Shown: positions 43,587 to 56,070 of the stretch, piece by piece
Layout of the letters: each line of letters begins with the position of its first letter
Position numbering within the stretch: position 1 is the first letter of the stretch
DNA from: Rhizopus sp. PT2906
Lineage: Eukaryota > Mucoromycota > Mucoromycetes > Mucorales > Rhizopodaceae
DNA length: 64,000 bases
Direction of reading: 5' to 3'
Assembly: GCA_025529335.1 (NCBI GenBank)
Contig: JAMYHX010000012.1
Span: forward strand, 62,001-126,000
The notes under the pieces: model-generated
The model's input: only the letters and a program-made list of their open reading frames with translations
Database searches by the model: none
Told to the model about the DNA's origin: nothing
Translations under genes and position numbers: made by a program

Positions 43587-44286
43587 ATGTCTTCCTTGCA
43601 AGAGGACGAAAGGGATATGACAAATTATTTACCACCCATACCAGTTTTAATGAGGAAACCTACTTTAATTGCCTCTGTTAAGCAATATAGATCAGAAGCT
43701 CAAGGAGAGCAATTACACCAACACATCGTCTCAGAATCCTTCATTCCTATGGCGCCTAATCAACCAAAACCTCCAAGAAAGAGACGAAGACCACCATTTT
43801 CATATTCTTCACTTATCGCTCAAGCTATTTTAGCAAGTGAAAATGAAAGAATGACACTACGTGATATCTATAACTGGATCATAAACAAGTATCCAGCCTT
43901 ATATAATGCTGACGACACTGGCTGGCAGGTAAACCTTTAAGATACATATCGATAGATGGCCTAATTATGTATAGAATACGATTCGACACAATTTATCATT
44001 AAATCGATGTTTTAAAAAAGTACCCAAAGATGAATTAGATGAACATAAAGGAAAAGGTGGATATTGGACAATAGATCCGACCTATATGGAAAAGTTTAAA
44101 AATGGTGCATTTGCAAGAGGCGCATCAGCTTCAATGCGTAAAAGACCTGTATCATCACCCTCATCACCTTGCTTACCTGATACCCCCGTGTCAATATCGA
44201 TGCCAAAGGAAAACACTGAATCAACTCATAATAAACCAGCAAACGAACCATGTCATGTCATGCAAATTCATAATTTACTAAACTAG
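43587..44286 (+). CDS. Forkhead (winged-helix) transcription factor
   Basis: Two exons (43587-43928, 43975-44286) encode 217 residues. The forkhead domain spans about residues 65-160: RPPFSYSSLIAQAILASENERMTLRDIYNWI, WQNTIRHNLSLNRCFKKVPKDE and GKGGYWTIDP. The intron falls between W-Q and N-T-I-R-H-N-L-S, inside the recognition-helix region. A basic KPPRKRRR stretch lies just before the domain and the C-terminus is Ser/Pro rich. It should bind forkhead-type DNA sites in the nucleus; fungal members act in cell-cycle and differentiation control. A separate open stretch at 44422-44502 (ALRQLHIDLLEWRLNKQ) could be a further 3' exon, but no good donor site links it. Confidence 0.9.
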
Positions 44287-46827
44287 TCAAACATCAACTT
44301 CCCTTTGTACATTTCACCCCCTTCTCTCACTCCTTCTTCTTTCTCCCTTTTTACTTTATTGTATATTAAAGCATGCCTTTTCTCTTTTTCTCATTTAATA
44401 AACTTTTTACTATTTGTAGCACAGGCACTACGACAATTACACATTGATTTATTGGAATGGAGATTGAATAAGCAAGGCTCATCAATTGGATGGAAATCAT
44501 GATCATAAACTCAGCAGAAACACCACGCGATTGTTCTTTGGGAAAGGAGGGGGGGACAGGATAAGGACAAACAATAGGTTTAGATTTATAAACAAAGAAA
44601 TGCTTTGTTTGGTTAGACTTATCTGATCACAGTATAGTCGGCATCTTTATCTCTTTTTGTGGCTTGATCAGCCACTATTTTTACATATACAACAATGAAC
44701 ACATTGGACACAAACGTCAACCACGACTTTTTATCATGAAAGAATCAACCCTAAAATGGCGCTCATCAACCATGTGTACATGTGCTATTAATATCAAAAT
44801 GCAGACTGAATTAATTGACCGCGTATACTTTTTGTGATGGAAAAAAAAAAAAATGAACAATTTAGATGTACAAATATTTGGCTTACAAAGTGTCATTAAA
44901 CATTATTAGACTACAAATCCCATTAAAGCACTTCAATGTTAGTTTCCGGCTAAATCAGACAAAAAGGTAATTGTTTCAAACCTGGCTATTCAATTGGTTA
45001 CTACAGCAACTACGGTGCGGCATTTCAATGACAGCCACAAAAGATACACTTGTTTTGGGAGTCCTTTGTGACAGAATATCATAAATCAAAGGTTGTGTGA
45101 GGAATGGCCTGCGGAAGGTAGCACTGTGCTGTCTGCACGGTTACAAAATACAAAATTGAGATTGCCCCTCAATTAGTATTAGCCTTACAAACATGTATAA
45201 TTATCATATTTTATTCACATATCCCCATCTCATTGCAAAATAAAGTCATTGTGAGGGTAATACCATATCGTATATATAATACGAAACATACCTGTATGCA
45301 CATTCAGCCTATTAATGTTCATTAAACGAATAATTGCCAGTTGAATGCACCTCTTAAAATTGAGATATATAGCACCCTTGGTATAAGATCAAATCTTGTA
45401 TATGTGCATAGCATTCAAGAACAATAAAACTCGAATCTCCACTGTAGATCAAGCTACAGTCCTATATATGAATAATCTAATAAATCTGCATCGTTTATCT
45501 GTTACATACAAGTTACAAGCAAACCATCATAAGTATATGCTGTATTAAATCTATCGAAATGCCAAGAAGCATCACAAGCTTGTTTATTTCATGCAAACAA
45601 TACTTTTGTGAAGCGAGTCAATCATGCCTTTTAAAATACTCACAGATGCATGAAATGTACAGGTACTTTAGACTACTTCTGCCCCAAAGCGTGTGATTCT
45701 TTAAAAGAGCAAATCATTCCCAAATAATCAGAATTATCACTGCATCGGTAGCCATAGGTGACAGTTGAAATAGTTTAACTGTCTAATATATGCTCTTTTC
45801 AGAAATTATTCGCACACATTACAAGATCAATAACAATTAAACACTTTATGTCTTTTTTATTATTTAAAAAGATAACATTTAATATACAAAATGAGCTTGA
45901 TATTTTTGAGAAAAGATAAATGTGGTCAAGACTTTATACAAAATAAATAGTCTGATCTTGACTTCTTTTTCTTTTCTTTTCTTCTTTGGACCAAAAAGTA
46001 AGACCAGCTATTCCCCAGCTAGCCCTATATGTTATATTCTTTACTCTTGTAAGAGACTAACGCGTAGTATTATAGATCAAAATCGAACTAGTACCGGTGC
46101 TAGCTGGAGGTAGTTTGGTTCTTACCAAACTTTGGCCCCGTACACTCCTTCAGCCCCTTTCCGCTCCTTTGGCCTCTTTATGCTTGCTCTTCTCTCTTGT
46201 CCCTTGCTCTCTTTCTCTTCTCCCCTTGTCCGGGCCAGTTATTGCTGGCCCTTTTTAAAGCACTTCGGGTAAGATATTAATAACCTCTTTTACATATTTA
46301 TTCACTTTTCTTGTCTCTTTTTATCTCTTATAAATCCTCTTCTTTATAATGTAAGTATTTAATATCAATGTAAATAACTGATTTACTAATCATTTCTTTA
46401 TTCATCCTTTTGCTTCTGATGGATTCTCTCTTTTTTATTATTTGTTGTATCTTTTATTATTTTTTGTTGTGCGAATAATTTGTGAATATAGTGTGTGCTC
46501 TTTTCTTACTTAGTCTTATGTCTTTAAGTTCTCGAAAGAATTAAGCCCTCACGTAGCTACTGTTTGACTATACAAAAAAAGGGAGTCGTACAAACAACTC
46601 TGTACAAAAAGAAGAAAAGAGTTCCTTGGGTTAAAAGCTCAACCATAGATTCATCATTAATTAAAACAACAAAGTATGTTTTGATCCATGAGTCACTTTA
46701 AAAAAAAGAAACTTACTGGACTGGTAAAATTTCCTAATCCGTTTAAGCCCATTTTGATTTACCTTTTTTTTTTTCCCTTTTTTTGCAACCCTTGCTTCGA
46801 CCAAAAGGGCCACACTGATTATTCGAC
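44287..46827. other. Long gene-poor region (2.5 kb)
   Basis: No supported gene other than a possible last forkhead exon at 44422-44502. The left part (44520-45900) is unremarkable AT-rich DNA. At about 46100-46260 the composition changes to a pyrimidine-rich tract, which ends in a hairpin and T run, described separately. Frames such as 45922-46113 are unsupported. Confidence 0.5.
46232..46256 (+). other. GC-rich hairpin followed by T run
   Basis: GGGCCAG (46232-46238), loop TTATTG, CTGGCCC (46245-46251), then TTTTT. The stem is a perfect seven base pairs, which stands out in AT-rich DNA. It could end a non-coding transcript or belong to an old repeat. No promoter or RNA fold upstream could be confirmed. 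Confidence 0.4.
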
Positions 46828-47227
46828 ATGTCAAAAGTCGTTATTGACACGATTGAAAGAACAAAAGAATACAATAACTTTATTGAACAGCTAAAAGCAT
46901 TTCATACCAGAAAAGGGTAAACAAGACACATTATTTTATATGTTTACTAAATGTTAATTATAGAACAACACTACTTCCTGAACCAGTGCTGGGAGGCAAA
47001 AAAATCGATTTACACAAGCTATTTAAGGATGTTATTGCTGCAGGCGGCTTTGAACAAGTAAAAAAAAAAAAACAATATGTAGACTTCATATCCAATTTAC
47101 ACATTTCTTATTCAGGTAACCAAAAAACGCAGCTGGAAGCAGATAGGTGATGGATTTGATTTACCAGCAACTTGCACCAACTCTGCTTATATCCTCAAGG
47201 GGTTATACATTAGAAATTTGGTAAATA

Positions 47228-47259
<32 letters not shown>

Positions 47260-49373
47260 CTAAATGCAGTATTCATTGTTGAAACGGATTACAGTTAGGA
47301 TGGGAAGAAGAACATATTTGGTGTAAAGAATGGGTTCCACCTGAGGAACTCAAGGGACCTGAGGCTCATAAAGCATCTACATTAGCTGGAAAGACATACA
47401 AGAAATGTAAGCATCAACATACAACAACGAATTGTAAGTAAGCTTCTATCCTAAATAAATTACAAACTCATGATTGATTTAGGTAAAATAAGAGAAACAC
47501 CCATTTTACCAAATCAATCTAGCATAGTCAATACACATATTTTACCATACAACATGATTAAAGCAGATGAAGTTCACAAATGTGCTGTATCAGAACTACA
47601 TCACCTTATTCAACCTATAGATCATGTTCACTCGATAGGATCAGATAGTAGAGATTGTGTAACAGGTAATTAGTATTAAATTCCCCCTGAATCAAAATGA
47701 AGCTCATTTTCATAGGCACTGAGTTTGACGACAACGCCAAAAAGGCCATACTACTGGCACTTCAATCCAACAATACGAATCAAGTAGAACTAGCGCTCAA
47801 CAACATTGTTACCATCTCATACGAATGTCCACAAAAGCTATTGCTATCCGACAACCGAGTCTTGCTGGACATTTTACTCCAGAAGGCAGACGTTTGCTTA
47901 CAAAACATATTGTTTTCTCATTCAGACTCTGAATCACAATGTACCATACTCAAGATACTCCACATCATGCGCAACTTTTCATTTGTTGAACCCAACATAC
48001 GCATACTAGCAGCCAACGCAGACTTTAAGCAAATGTTGATCAAGTGTCTCGTTTTGCCCGACTCATCGCATTATAGCCATTGTATTGATATACTAGAGAA
48101 CATGACGCCCTTTGTTGAATTAGGACCCTTTGATTCTATTATCGGGTGCTTGAACAACTTGCTCATGACAGCGACCGAGAGATCGGTGATATTGGGCTCT
48201 ATCCGTATCTTGACCATGCTTGCCTCATCCAACACTAACTTACATTATCTCTTGCCCACATCAACACAAGTTGCTGAGCGAGTCGCTCAATTTTTGATTG
48301 CAAATGATGAAGAACTTATCGGTGTCAGTCTAGAGTACCTGTATCAATACAGTCGACTATCCATCTCGTTCAGCCAGTCCTTACTTAGTCTGCACGGAGG
48401 CGCTGATATAGGCATCATGGTCTCACTCTTGATGACGCCGGCCAAGTATTTTGTCCCTATGCTTGTCCAAGATACCTTCTATTCTCCTCTGCCGTCACCT
48501 TCACCCAACATGTTTGGTCATCCAAAAGAGCACCATAGGAATTCACCGTGTATGCCTAATCTGGCATCTTATCAGCAATTAGACGAACCTTATCGCTGTT
48601 TAGGATGGTAAGATCTTTCTGATAAACTGGGCCTCGCTAATATAAAACACGTAATGATAGGCTTAAAGACAGGTTTGAGTTGACTCAATCCAACAGTGAA
48701 TTATCCCTAGACGATGTATACTTACTGTATAAAATGAGGTTTGATCATGAAAAACCGCTCAAGTTGAAAGAGTTTTATACAGTGCTCAAGATTGCATTTC
48801 CCATTGCTACTACGGGATCCGAATCATCACAACCAGGCAGCGCCGTGCTGGAAGGCACAACGATTCGTGGTCTGCAAGTCAAGCTGAATATCTTACAAGA
48901 TGGTAAGTTTTCAAAAGAAAAAGAATAATTTCTTACAAGGCATTGTAGGATCAGAATTGATGTGCCAGTGGACAAACTGTTCTGAAAGCTTTGATAACGC
49001 TCAACTACTTCAAACGCATATACTTCATGATCACTTACCTACAACCACAAGTTGTATGTGGAGCGACTGCAAGGATGACCACCTGTTCAGAGACAGAGGC
49101 GAACTAACAGATCACGTCCAACACTCTCATCTCCTCAACAGTAATTATACCGACAACTCAGACATCCAAGGCGTGGCTCTTGTTGCAGCACAATTATTAA
49201 AGGTGCTCTCACAGAATCCAAACAGTCATGTTCGATTTATGCCTTATGAACAAGAATTGATCATGATGACAAAGATACGACCCAAGTTACTTCCTTATAT
49301 AGAATGCATGTTTTCTAACTTTCAAATCGCCTCCAATAATTCTTCTGTTTCTTCACGCTCTTCTTCCATATAA
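46828..49373 (+). CDS. ARID-domain chromatin protein, RSC9/ARID2-like
   Basis: Eight exons (46828-46916, 46964-47057, 47116-47220, 47295-47406, 47483-47665, 47716-48607, 48661-48902, 48949-49373) encode 713 residues. The ARID domain is at the N-terminus (NNFIEQLKAFHTRKGTTLLPEPVLGGKKIDLHKLFKDVIAAGGFEQVTKKRSWKQIGDGFDL…ILKGLYIRNLLGWEEEHIW). An armadillo-like helical middle follows (AILLALQSNNTNQVELALNNIVTISYECP). Near the C-terminus are two C2H2-like fingers (CQWTNCSESFDNAQLLQTHILHDH, CMWSDCKDD…ELTDHVQHSH). This order matches RSC9/ARID2, a subunit of RSC/PBAF-type SWI/SNF remodellers. It is predicted to be nuclear and to help target the remodeller to chromatin. Intron 3 contains an AT microsatellite at about 47230-47259. 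Confidence 0.9.
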
Positions 49374-49540
49374 TCACACAAAAAAAAAGCTGCCCTGAAT
49401 CCTTTGTGTAGCTTCATACATTTCGTCATCATTTTTTTAATTTTTCATTATCAACTCTGCACACACATTTTATTTATTTATTTCCCCCTTTTTTTTTCTT
49501 TTTTCTTTTTCTCTTTTTCCATTCTAAAATAAATTGTGTT

Positions 49541-51258
49541 ATGTCCAAGAACTTGTCAATAAATACAACGCCTAAAGCCATTAATAAAAGATATTCTTCT
49601 AAACCAGACACTCTACAAGATGAAAACACAAGTCTACAACGAAAACAGCTTCAAGGTTTTATAGAAGAAAATGATGAAGAAGAAGAGGAGGAGGAAGAAG
49701 AAGAAGAAGAAGAAGAAGAAGAAGGTTCTGATTTTTCATCTTCGCCTAGTATACCTGATGAAAATATTAACTTTGACCTTGTCTATACACTTCACACATT
49801 TGAGGCCACTGTAGACGGCCAAGTGTCTGTCAAAAAGGGAGATGCACTTACTTTACTGGACGATTCCAACTCATACTGGTGGTTGATTAAAGATTTGAAG
49901 ACATCTGAAGTTGGATACATTCCTGCTGAAAATATCGAGACGCCCTTTGAGAGATTGGCAAGGCTGAATAAACATCGAAACGTGGAGGTAGGACAAGGAT
50001 GATGAATTGTTTGTTTATCGCAATCTAACCATTTCTTGGCTTATGGGTTGTAGATCACATCATTAGACCATGCAGTTCATTATATTAAAAGCAATGCAAA
50101 GCAGACGAGATCAAGACAAAAAAAGGTTGTGCTCTCACCATCCGTCAAAGTCCAGCTTGAGGTCATCTTGGCAGATGATGAAAATGAAGAAACGACATAT
50201 GAAGAGTGGAATGAGGAACTGATTGATAATGTTGATGATACTGAAAGCGAGGAAGAAAAAGAAGAGCAGCCTGATGTAGAAGAGGAAGGGGTCAAGGAAA
50301 ATGAAACAACGCGTATGTCAATAGAGGATACCAGCGTGTCTTCTAAAGTACTTCGAGTCTATGCTGGTAAATTGAACGTTGGAGCATCCTACCATTCAAT
50401 ACGCGTGACAGAAAACATGAGCACGTCTGAACTTCTCTCGAAAGCAATGGAAAAGTTTCACATACCACAGATTGACAAACACCACAAACGCAGCAGTAGT
50501 AGTGTTGAGTACTATTTATCCATTCGAAATAGAGATGGTGATGAGATCACGCTGGAGCCTGAAGACAAACCATACAGTATCTACGAATCACTGAATGCAC
50601 ACCTTACTACACCCATGCCAAGTCTTTCTGAGCAGTTTAAGTTGTCTGGTACCTTGAAAAAGAAGAAAAAGAGACAGCATGATGTACAGTTTTTGCTGCA
50701 TAAACGTATTAAGCGAATGAACGAAGGCGGACTTGTTCACATCAAATTGTCTCTATTGGCTCAAAAGACTGCATCTGATAAAGGAAATGCCTTCTTTCAA
50801 TCATGGTTAATGAAAAAGAAGAAGAAGGCGGCATCGGTAGCAGAAAGGATCGACAAGGTGGTAGCTGTCCATGATACGATCACAATAGCCCAGTTAACAC
50901 AAGTTGCATTTGAAAAATTTCATATTGTACCACATGAATCACATTCATACAGATTACTATTGCATACAAAGAATCGAGGTATATGACAAAGAAGGTTACC
51001 AATAGGATTGTATTGCTGATATACTAGATAGATACCTTGTTGAATAGTGAGTTGATACTAGCACAGGTGCTGAAAGAACTTGGCAATGACGAAGAGAAGC
51101 AATTTATATTACATAACTTTAGTAGCACAGCAACGGTTACTCAGAACAACAACAAAAGCAACAACAGCAACAGCAAATCATTAGTCTTTCCTTCTGACGT
51201 ATTGGGATCTGAGTTACCTGCAATGCTAATAAAACAAAATATTTCTACTCCTTCTTGA
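49541..51258 (+). CDS. SH3-domain polarity protein, Bud14/Tea4-like, with RA-like region
   Basis: Three exons (49541-49987, 50054-50978, 51032-51258) encode 532 residues. A 16-residue poly-Glu run (residues 46-61) precedes an SH3 domain at about 79-135 (VYTLHTFEATVDGQVSVKKGDALTLLDDSNSYWWLIKDL…VGYIPAENIETP), followed by ERLARLNKHRN, which I associate with Bud14-type proteins. Next come VVLSPSVKVQLEVIL and an acidic stretch, a place where family members bind PP1 phosphatase. Two ubiquitin-fold/Ras-association-like blocks follow (LRV-AGKLNVGASYHSIRVTENMSTSELL; IDKVVAVHDTITIAQLTQVAFEKF). Bud14/Tea4 proteins link PP1 to formins and cell-end polarity. The third exon uses the second of two close AG sites (51030-51031); the first would bring in a stop. 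Confidence 0.75.
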
Positions 51259-51834
51259 CTATGAATATGTTTTTCAACACACTCTCTCCTCCTCTCCATA
51301 CTCTAAAGCAGGGAAGAGCTGCACGCATTAAGTAATATAAATATCACCATAAAAAGATACATGAAGATTCATGGTTATCATGGTTCCTCGATTTTCATTA
51401 GCTTTGTTTTTTTTCTTGTTGACAATATAGATCTTTTCAGTGCCCTTAGGATTAAGTTCCAGGAATCCTTTTCATAATGTTGGCACGTCATAATTAGCTA
51501 TCTTGTGGGAATACCAAGCATCTAATTCGGATGACAGTGATAGTTGATCCTGGGACACAAGCTATTCCAAAACGAATATGACATTGCCCCTAACTGAGCA
51601 TGTCAACTGTACCATGTCTACATCAAGGAATTACACCGACCATTCAAAAGATCTTACCAGAGATAGACCAGCATAGAGTTAAGCTTTGTATCGTATCAGG
51701 TAAAGAGAAGGAAATACCTTGTCGTTATCCCAAGATTATTGTATTTTCACGTCATACAGTCGCATGTGATGATTAGATAAATTTTTTTTTTTTCATTTTT
51801 ATATTTTTTGCCTTCTTTCTTTCTGTGTCTTTTC
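51259..51834. other. Intergenic region
   Basis: About 0.6 kb between two plus-strand genes, with a T run at 51780-51793. No gene is seen. Confidence 0.45.
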
Positions 51835-52856
51835 ATGGAGGAAAAAAAGATTGTAAGCTTTGAAGAGTATAAGCTGCCTCCATTAGGCCATGCTGTATCC
51901 GGCGCTGTAGGGTCAACCATTGCGAATTTATTCATATATCCACTTGATATGTAAGTCAATCCATCATGTTTCATGAATCGTATATCCTTATTTTTGCGAA
52001 ATTCAGTTCAACCACTCGATTACAGTTAAAACAAGACAAAGAAGAGAATGAAGGCATACTTTCTACCATAAAGTCAATTTATCAAAAAGAAGGTGGCATC
52101 AAGGGACTCTATGCTGGATTAGGATCAGACACTCTTGCTACCGTCCTATCAAGTTTTATTTATTTTTACTGTTATACCGCATTAAGGAATGTTCAGGAAA
52201 AACTAAATACGCGTATGGGTAAGCCGACTGCTCAGTTAAATACAGCTCAAGAACTCTTCTTGGGGGCTGAGGCTGCTTTAATTTCTCGATTCTTTACAAC
52301 ACCTGTATCCAATGTGACGACTCGACTCCAGACCAATGGTGGAAATGGAGGTTTTAGGTCAACAGCCATGTCTGTGTTTGATCAGAAAGGCATCACTGGC
52401 TTTTGGACGGGATATCGTGCCTCGATGGTCTTGGTTTCCAACCCATCCATTACGTACTTTGTCTTTGAAAAACTAAAAGCATTTTACTTGCAAACCAACA
52501 AAAAGTCAAGTCTATCTTCTTTTGAAGTCTTCTTGTTCTCTGCCCTATCAAAGAGTATCGCAACCATGATCACCTATCCCTTTATCTTTTTACGTACACG
52601 AATGGTAAGCGGTAAAAATGACAGAGAGAAGAGTGAAGATGAAAAAGTCAAGACAAAAGGTATGGTGGAGACATTAAAGGAAGTGGTTGAAAAGGATGGA
52701 ATGATTGGATTGTATAAAGGCATGAAGGCACAGCTCATTAAAGGATTCTTTAATCAAGGCATCATGTATATGATTAAGGATTACGTAGCAACCTATCTCA
52801 CCCTTGTATTCTATCACTCATATAAATTAAAGATGAAGGCCAAACTTGGCGTGTAA
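51835..52856 (+). CDS. Mitochondrial-carrier-family transporter, peroxisomal adenine-nucleotide type
   Basis: Two exons (51835-51950, 52007-52856) encode 321 residues in three carrier repeats. The first begins GHAVSGAVGSTIANLFIYPLDI and leads to STTRLQLKQD. The second has LFLGAEAALISRFFTTPVSNVTTRLQTNG. The third has FLFSALSKSIATMITYPFIFLRTRM. The variant Px[D/V/F]…RLQ signatures and loop GGIKGLYAGLGSDTLATVLSSFIYFYCY resemble the peroxisomal branch (PMP47/ANT1/SLC25A17), which exchanges ATP or CoA-type nucleotides for fatty-acid oxidation. The basic C-terminal end (YKLKMKAKLGV) gives no clear targeting signal. Substrate is inferred from family resemblance. Confidence 0.85.
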
Positions 52857-53897
52857 TTAATTATGAAATAAAATGACTGTAAACATCTATAGACGGATCA
52901 ACTATCATCAATACCTTTTAGCGCTACTTTAACGAATGATAGTATTTCGATGGATTTCTTTAATACGTCCCCTTTGATGATACTAACAAACACACTGCTT
53001 TGCCCCAAATATTACAACTTTTTTTCCAGAATATAAGAGAGTTTTTGACAGAATGAACCTTGTTCAACCATATTCTCGGGTAATGATGATATATATTTTT
53101 CATTTACAAGTTAAAAATAAGTATTGGTAATTTTGTCCCCAGTCGGCACGAAACCTCCACGTATCAAATTAATGACAAAAGAAGCATCGCTTCCATCCCG
53201 AAGGATGTAAGGAAGACGTTTCCCTCTTGAATGCGTAGAGATCAAAAGATCTCTGGCAACGAAACGCCGAGGCCATAAATGACAAGGCGTTCCATCGTGG
53301 CTGCATTCTTAAAGATTCTTTTTGATAAAGAAAAAAAAAGGAAAAGAAAGCAAACACTTGATTTTATACCTTTTTTTGAATCAAAAAAAATTTTTCCATC
53401 TTGATGACTTGTAATTTTGCTTAACGGCGCTTCAAATTCATGTTTGGCTGCTGCAACATTGTCATAACAAGAGATTTTGGTAGTTAACAAGACCATCTTT
53501 CTTGTATATTCTTTATGATGACATATACTGAACCATAAAAGGGTTATAGCAACCCCGAGTCTGTTAGTCTTCACTTCAAATTATAGAGAACAACAATATC
53601 ACTTTTGGGGAAGCAGCTTTTTATAAATATGGCTAATCCCTGTTCTTTGAAAGTTCTCAACTTGTCCTCTTTGCCATTTTTGCAAATATCATCAACATAA
53701 AAGAAATACTACAGGGATTGTGATCGAGATGCTTATAAAAACGTCATACGCTATTTTATAATACGCTGTCAAGTAGTGCTGCCAGTGCTCAGCCTCGTAT
53801 CAAAGATACTCTGTGTTTAGTATAACAAACAATGCGCTTTTTTTTTTTCTCTTTTGCAATCAGGTTATTTATTATTAGTATAGAAAAAAAAAAAAGA
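52857..53897. other. Convergent intergenic region (1 kb)
   Basis: No supported gene between the carrier (plus) and the first penta-EF-hand gene (minus). Minus-strand frames at 53169-53574 are low-complexity. Confidence 0.45.
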
Positions 53898-54851
53898 TCA
53901 AGATCGTTGACGGATAACCAATTCCAAGAACTAAAATAAAGCATGAATATTGTTCTCCATTGCTTCTTTCTCTCTCTCTTTTTTTTACCTGTTCATAGTT
54001 AATTTGAATCCAACCGTCATTGTCTGTATCAAACTGCCTGAACGAATCTGTCAATGTCTTTACTGTAACACATGCTTGAACAAAGTTATCAAACGTAATA
54101 TTTCCTTTGCCTGATGAATGTCCTAAGGAGGTCAGTACATACCAAGTCTATAATCAAAAAGATAGCATCTTCCGCTTACCGTATTTATCAAATTTCTGCA
54201 CTAAAACACTTATGAATCGATCTGATAAGTTGTAACCGAATGTTTTTAATGCCATGCTCATTTCAGCTTGATCAATATTGCCCGAATTGTCTCGATCAAA
54301 AGTTTGGAAGCATTTCTTCCAGTCTTCGATATATCTCCATAATCCAGCAAATTCATTAAAGTCTATCGTGCCACTATTATCTTTATTTGCCATTTAGCCG
54401 TTAAACTAGTCTATATAGAGCTGCTATACGTTTACCTTTATCAAACATGTTGACCATTGTACGAACTGTCTCAATATTAAAAGGGCTCCAATCTCCATTT
54501 ACTAAAGCGCGTTGAAGTTCATCTACCGATAGTTGACCCGAATGATCTGTGTCCACAGCTGTAAACCAGCTCCATAATTGTGGGTCAGCACCAGGTGGAC
54601 AGCCAGGTGGTCCAGGTGGACGGCCTAGAGGTGAGTTTAGTCATCTGTTCATAAAGTAGATACATGATCATATATTTACCATAGTTTTGTTGAGGTGGGT
54701 ATCCACCTTGACTCATAGGAGGTCTACCATAGGCTCCATAACCTTGTTGTTGCTGTTGAGGTGTACCAGGTGGAGGGTAATTCTGATATCCACCTTGCTG
54801 ATATTGATAGCCTCCTTGATTACCGTATCCGTATTGATTATTGTATGCCAT
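53898..54851 (-). CDS. Penta-EF-hand calcium-binding protein, copy 1
   Basis: Five minus-strand exons (54851-54680, 54624-54436, 54380-54180, 54122-53989, 53930-53898) encode 242 residues. The N-terminal 75 residues are Gly/Tyr/Gln/Pro rich (MAYNNQYGYGNQGGYQYQQGG), as in PEF1/ALG-2/sorcin proteins. Five EF hands follow: DTDHSGQLSVDEL, DKDNSGTIDFNEF, DRDNSGNIDQAEM, a weak fourth (KFDKYGHSSGKGNITFDNF) and DTDNDGWIQINYEQ. The end FLELVIRQRS is hydrophobic, as in the family. PEF proteins dimerise through EF5 and bind membranes and ESCRT or Sec31-type partners when calcium rises. It stands head to tail with a second PEF gene. Confidence 0.95.
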
Positions 54852-55257
54852 TTTTCTTTATGTTTTAATAAAAACAAAAAAAAAAGAAGTAAAAAGAAAA
54901 GCCAAGAAAAGAGGAAAAAGAGAATAGAAATTGACTACTGCAGCGGACTTCATAATTTAGTATCCTTTAACTCATGCGCCTCATCTGTGCGAAATACAAG
55001 TTTTGCAAAGCAACTTGCGTCATTTGCTTAGTTGCCCAGTTGACAGGACAAGTATCAATTTATATTGATAAATATATAAAAGTACACAAGCTGAACAAAT
55101 TGACAACAATTAAAAAAAGAAAGGGAGAGCAGTAATATCGGTAAAAAAAAAAAAAAAAAAAAAAAGTTCATGCGTTCATCTTTGGTGATACATTTACAAA
55201 GTGTTAAAGGAGAAGGATTTATAATGCATTTAATACGTTAAATGACTCAAGTGATAT
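54852..55257. other. Spacer between the two PEF genes
   Basis: About 400 bp, with a 22-base A run at about 55144-55165. It should contain the 3' end of copy 2 and the promoter of copy 1. No other gene. Confidence 0.5.
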
Positions 55258-56070
55258 TTAGATATTTCCTTTCATATCAGGACGACTACTTATGACCAAC
55301 GTCAAAAACTATCAAATGTATTAATAATAATTGCTAGATCAAAAGAGTATACTTACATCTTCATAGTTGATAGTGATTGAGCCTCTATTTTCATAATCTC
55401 TCGATCTGAATAGGTTTGTTAGTGTTGACAATGTCACACATGCTTGTACAAAATTATCAAAAGTGATCTCGCCATTGCCTATTAGTGTTTGATAAATAAT
55501 AGTAGGGGCAGTAGAGGATTGGTTTTACCATATTTGTCAAAGGAATGAACAAGCATATTCACAAAATGATCACTCACATTAAACCCAAATGTTCTCAGAG
55601 CATAACCCATCTCATAACGATCAATACTCCCAGAATTATCTCGGTCAAAGGTTTTAAAGCACTGACTCCAATCTTCAACATACTTCCACAATCCCTTGAA
55701 TTCTCGAAAATCGATCGTGCCATTATTATCTGTATCGAATATGTTTACCATCATACGCACCGTCTCGATATTGAACGGACTCCAGTCTCCATTCACCAAG
55801 GCTTGTTGTAACTCATGAACAGAGATGGATCCTGAACGGTCCGTATCGACTCGTTGAAATAAGTTCCAAAGATATTGCTCTCTTCTATCATTTGCCGCTA
55901 AGCAGGAATAAGTTTTCTCACAATTTTTTTGCTTTATTCAACTTACATAACGTATGACTACGCTGTAGTGGTGTATGTTGTTGAGGTGGATAAGATGAAT
56001 AATAAGGTGTCTGTGGTGGAGGAGCAAAGCCTTGGGGGTTATGTTGGCTGTTTCTAAAAAATCCAGACAT
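55258..56070 (-). CDS. Penta-EF-hand calcium-binding protein, copy 2
   Basis: Four minus-strand exons (56070-55947, 55897-55529, 55478-55357, 55308-55258) encode 221 residues. The N-terminus is short and Pro/Tyr/Gln rich (MSGFFRNSQHNPQGFAPPPQTPYYSSY). EF1 to EF3 are canonical (DTDRSGSISVHEL, DTDNNGTIDFREF, DRDNSGSIDRYEM). The fourth is degenerate, and the fifth has lost its pattern (SRDYENRGSITINYED, with Arg in the first position). It shares VNGDWSPFNIETV and WKYVEDWSQCFKTFDRDNSGSID with copy 1, so the two are tandem paralogues. Introns in the shared part fall at matching places except one that copy 2 has lost. An in-frame ATG at 56121 would add 17 residues. Confidence 0.93.

Noticed and set aside
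44422..44502. Possible third exon of the forkhead gene (ALRQLHIDLLEWRLNKQ)
   Set aside because: The acceptor looks good but no donor in phase was found in exon 2; left as a remark only.
52857..53600. Minus-strand frames at 53169-53574 as a gene
   Set aside because: Low-complexity Phe/Lys stretches, two overlapping frames and no motif.
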